Assembly (NCBI GenBank): GCA_002509665.1
Contig: DADN01000120.1
Location: 1 to 7,963 of the forward strand
Origin: Methanobacterium sp. UBA8
Lineage (GTDB): Archaea > Methanobacteriota > Methanobacteria > Methanobacteriales > Methanobacteriaceae
Length of the DNA stretch: 7,963 nucleotides
Direction of reading: 5' to 3'
The stretch's first letter is position 1. The number at the start of each line of letters is the position of its first letter. Made by a program: the position numbers and the translations under genes. Of this stretch, positions 5,652 to 7,963 are shown piece by piece. The notes beneath the pieces are model-generated. The model did no database searches. It had not been told where the DNA came from and saw nothing but the letters and a program-made list of their open reading frames with translations.

Positions 5652-7958
5652 ATGCAGATAGATAATTTTTTCCAGATGAATGATTGGGAAATGAAAAAAT
5701 TTCTCAAGGTTATCTCTATTTTACAGCTTCTATTTCTAGGATTAATAGCCATGGATGCTTTAGGTTTAAAAATTCCCATTTTAAGAGAGTTAATACCGCT
5801 GATATACCTTTTGATTGTCCCCGGTATTTTAATCATTAGAATATTAAAAATGCACAAATTGGGATCAGTTCAAACAATTCTATTTACAGTAGGACTGAGT
5901 ATTATCAGTCTGATGTTGCTGGGTTTTTTATTAAACCAGCTAGGTCCAGTGATAGGGGTTGCTAAACCCATATCCATAATCCCCCTAATGACAACCATAA
6001 GTTTATTTGTGATTATTTTGTCGCTGATATGCTATCGAAGGGATAAGGAGTATGCTAACCCAGATTATATCAACAGTGCTATATTACTATCCCCCTCTAC
6101 ATTAGCAGTGCTGTTACTTCCGCTTTTAGTAATTTTTGGAACTTATTTAATGAATTTTTATGGGATTAATACCCTGTTAGTATTGTTTATTCTGCTTTTA
6201 GCTTTAATAGTGATTTTATTCGCATATGATAAGATCCCCAAAAAACTGTATCCCCTTCTCGTATTTATCATGTCTGCCAGTATTTTACTTCACACCTCCC
6301 TGATTTCTAACTACATTTCAGGATGGGATATACAGAATGAGTATTATCTGGCTAACATGGTAATTATTAATTCATACTGGGTGTCAGAATTTAATTTCGT
6401 GGTTAATTCCATGCTGAGTGTGACTATCCTAGCCCCTCTGCTTTCAATTATCCTAAAAATGGATTTAAACTGGGTATTTAAGATTATTTATCCATTATTA
6501 TTTGCATTAGTGCCTTTAGGATTATATGATATCTTTAAAAAACAAACTAATTATAAAATAGCATTTTTATCCACCTTCATTTTCATATCCTTTTTTGCAT
6601 TTTATATGGAGATGATCTCACTGGCCCGACAGGAAATTGGTGAAATCTTTTTAGTCCTGTTGTTAATGGTGATGATCAGTGAAGAAATTGATTACCTGCG
6701 CAGATCTATTCTTTTCATAATTTTTGGGGTTGCCCTGGTATTTTCTCATTACGGCCTTGCTTATTTCTTCATGTTCTCAGTGATGATGGTGTACATTTTA
6801 ATGTGGGTAATGAAATTTCCTAAAATTCAGAACTTTGTTAATTACTTCTTCAACCTGATCTTCAAGAGAAAAATTAAATTTTATACAAAAAAGTATTATA
6901 AGGAAAATAAAATTCTAAACTTAACTTACGTGGTGTTCTTTTTTGTTTGCGCCATGACTTGGTACATGTTCACCTCAGTTTCCAATACATTCAATACCTT
7001 ACTGTACATCCTATATTTAATGGTAAAAACTGGAATAGCAGCCGTAATGGATCCCTCTTTCGTGCAGAGTATTGCAATCCTTCAGGCTTCATACACCCCC
7101 TTACATTCACTGAGTAAATATATCAATATATTTGTACAGGTTCTTCTCATGTTAGGTCTACTCTACCTGCTTCTGTATAATAGATTTAAAATTAAAAAAG
7201 AGTATTTAACATTCATGATAGTTAGTGCCATAATCTTGGTTGGATCCCTTGTCTTACCATACCTCTCCAGTGCATTTAATACAGAAAGATTATACCAAAT
7301 TGTATTGATCTTTTTAGCTCCTGCTATTGTTATTGGTGGTTTAGCATTTCTGAAAATTATACGTAAAATTTTAAATGAAAAATTCAACCTGGAGATAAAG
7401 AATTTTAAAGATAAATCCATCAAAATATTGTCGGTATTCTTTATTATATATTTATTGTTCAATTCAGGATTAATTTATTCATTGGCTAATGACGATTCTA
7501 ACTCCATTGCTTTAAATTCAAGCTTAGACAGCCCAGTTTATAATGATCTGGAAAACAATGGGATGATATGGATAACTAATCACAGTATAAATCTGAAAAT
7601 GAATTATAAGACTGCCAATACCAATGCGCTGGGGGATTTGGTTGTGGCTGATGATTATCGAGCCCCAATAATTAATAAGTTTGGACTTTACGGGGCTTCT
7701 TTATCTAACTCAACCAACAGCTCCAATTTAACTGTTTTAAACAAAAATTTGACCAAACAGTACCCCTATAAAGATAACATTTACTTCTTTTTTGGTACGA
7801 ATAACATCGTAACCAATTCATTTGTACTGTATAAGATGGTAGGTGTTACTAACACTGGTTTGGACTATGTAGATGCAGTAAATTTATTCAATAATCAAAG
7901 TCGAATTTTTGATAATGGAGGCTCCAGAATATACATTAAAAGTAAAACAAGAAAGTGA
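5652..7958 (+). CDS. DUF2206 polytopic membrane protein, possible GT-C-type enzyme
   Basis: A 768-residue integral membrane protein of the DUF2206 type (recognised by overall pattern from memory). About 16-18 hydrophobic segments run from residue 19 to 608: a first block to about 216, a loop, a second block from about 255 to 385, a basic cytosolic-looking loop (about 405-422, rich in Lys and Tyr), a third block from 424 to 570, and a last helix at about 592-608. The remaining 155 residues (about 613-768) are polar and lie on the far side of the last helix. GWDIQNEYY (224-232) in the largest early loop has an Asp-x3-Glu pair (D226, E230) like the acidic loop motif of GT-C glycosyltransferases; LARQEIGE (324-331), FSHYG (364-368) and NTERLYQ (543-549) look like further conserved sites. 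The tail carries seven N-x-S/T sequons. Its place after three glycosyltransferase genes suggests a role in surface-glycan assembly or transfer. The function is not established. Confidence 0.9.
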   Translation: MQIDNFFQMNDWEMKKFLKVISILQLLFLGLIAMDALGLKIPILRELIPLIYLLIVPGILIIRILKMHKLGSVQTILFTVGLSIISLMLLGFLLNQLGPVIGVAKPISIIPLMTTISLFVIILSLICYRRDKEYANPDYINSAILLSPSTLAVLLLPLLVIFGTYLMNFYGINTLLVLFILLLALIVILFAYDKIPKKLYPLLVFIMSASILLHTSLISNYISGWDIQNEYYLANMVIINSYWVSEFNFVVNSMLSVTILAPLLSIILKMDLNWVFKIIYPLLFALVPLGLYDIFKKQTNYKIAFLSTFIFISFFAFYMEMISLARQEIGEIFLVLLLMVMISEEIDYLRRSILFIIFGVALVFSHYGLAYFFMFSVMMVYILMWVMKFPKIQNFVNYFFNLIFKRKIKFYTKKYYKENKILNLTYVVFFFVCAMTWYMFTSVSNTFNTLLYILYLMVKTGIAAVMDPSFVQSIAILQASYTPLHSLSKYINIFVQVLLMLGLLYLLLYNRFKIKKEYLTFMIVSAIILVGSLVLPYLSSAFNTERLYQIVLIFLAPAIVIGGLAFLKIIRKILNEKFNLEIKNFKDKSIKILSVFFIIYLLFNSGLIYSLANDDSNSIALNSSLDSPVYNDLENNGMIWITNHSINLKMNYKTANTNALGDLVVADDYRAPIINKFGLYGASLSNSTNSSNLTVLNKNLTKQYPYKDNIYFFFGTNNIVTNSFVLYKMVGVTNTGLDYVDAVNLFNNQSRIFDNGGSRIYIKSKTRK

Positions 7959-7963
7959 TGTGG

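Noticed and set aside
5528..5857. Minus-strand open frame across the spacer and the start of the DUF2206 gene
   Set aside because: The part outside the gene is AT-rich spacer, the rest mirrors a clear membrane-protein coding region, and the translation is featureless.
7163..7462. Minus-strand open frame inside the DUF2206 gene
   Set aside because: Fully antisense to a strong coding region, with no recognisable domain.

Overview
The window looks like a chromosomal stretch from an AT-rich methanogenic archaeon, most likely of the Methanobacterium group. The grounds are low G+C (about one third by eye), heavy use of ATA (Ile) and AGA (Arg) codons, GAGGT/AGGT-type ribosome binding sites close to start codons, and a long multi-membrane protein that I recognise as the DUF2206 family, which I associate with Methanobacteriales. 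The taxonomic call is an inference; no rRNA or other marker gene is present.

Layout: five complete genes, all on the + strand. They are (1) a membrane-anchored family 2 glycosyltransferase (6-1199); (2) a radical SAM enzyme with an N-terminal cobalamin-binding-like domain and an HpnJ-like motif pattern (1288-2727); (3) a canonical GT4 glycosyltransferase (2946-4115); (4) a second, more divergent GT4 glycosyltransferase (4400-5461); (5) a polytopic DUF2206 membrane protein with a sequon-rich external tail (5652-7958). Each of the last three has an in-frame upstream extension to TTG or GTG, but in each a Shine-Dalgarno-like sequence places the start at the downstream ATG. No tRNA, rRNA, CRISPR array or insertion sequence is visible.

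The genes are separated by AT-rich spacers of 88, 218, 284 and 190 bases rather than packed tightly. The spacers hold short degenerate tandem repeats (clearest at 4107-4232, with a 33/30-base period) and several inverted repeats. No strong T-run terminator is seen between genes, so transcription may run through, or genes may have their own promoters; the sequence does not settle this.

Working model (inference): this is part of a surface-glycan or glycolipid locus. Cytosolic GT2 and GT4 enzymes would build an oligosaccharide or polysaccharide on a membrane carrier, the radical SAM enzyme would chemically remodel a sugar or lipid group, and the DUF2206 protein, which may have a GT-C-like fold, would act at the outer face of the membrane. 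The least ordinary element is the HpnJ-like radical SAM enzyme in a sugar-transfer neighbourhood. Known relatives of that type make cyclitol head groups (hopanoid cyclitol ether in bacteria and, by a related enzyme, calditol in Sulfolobus).
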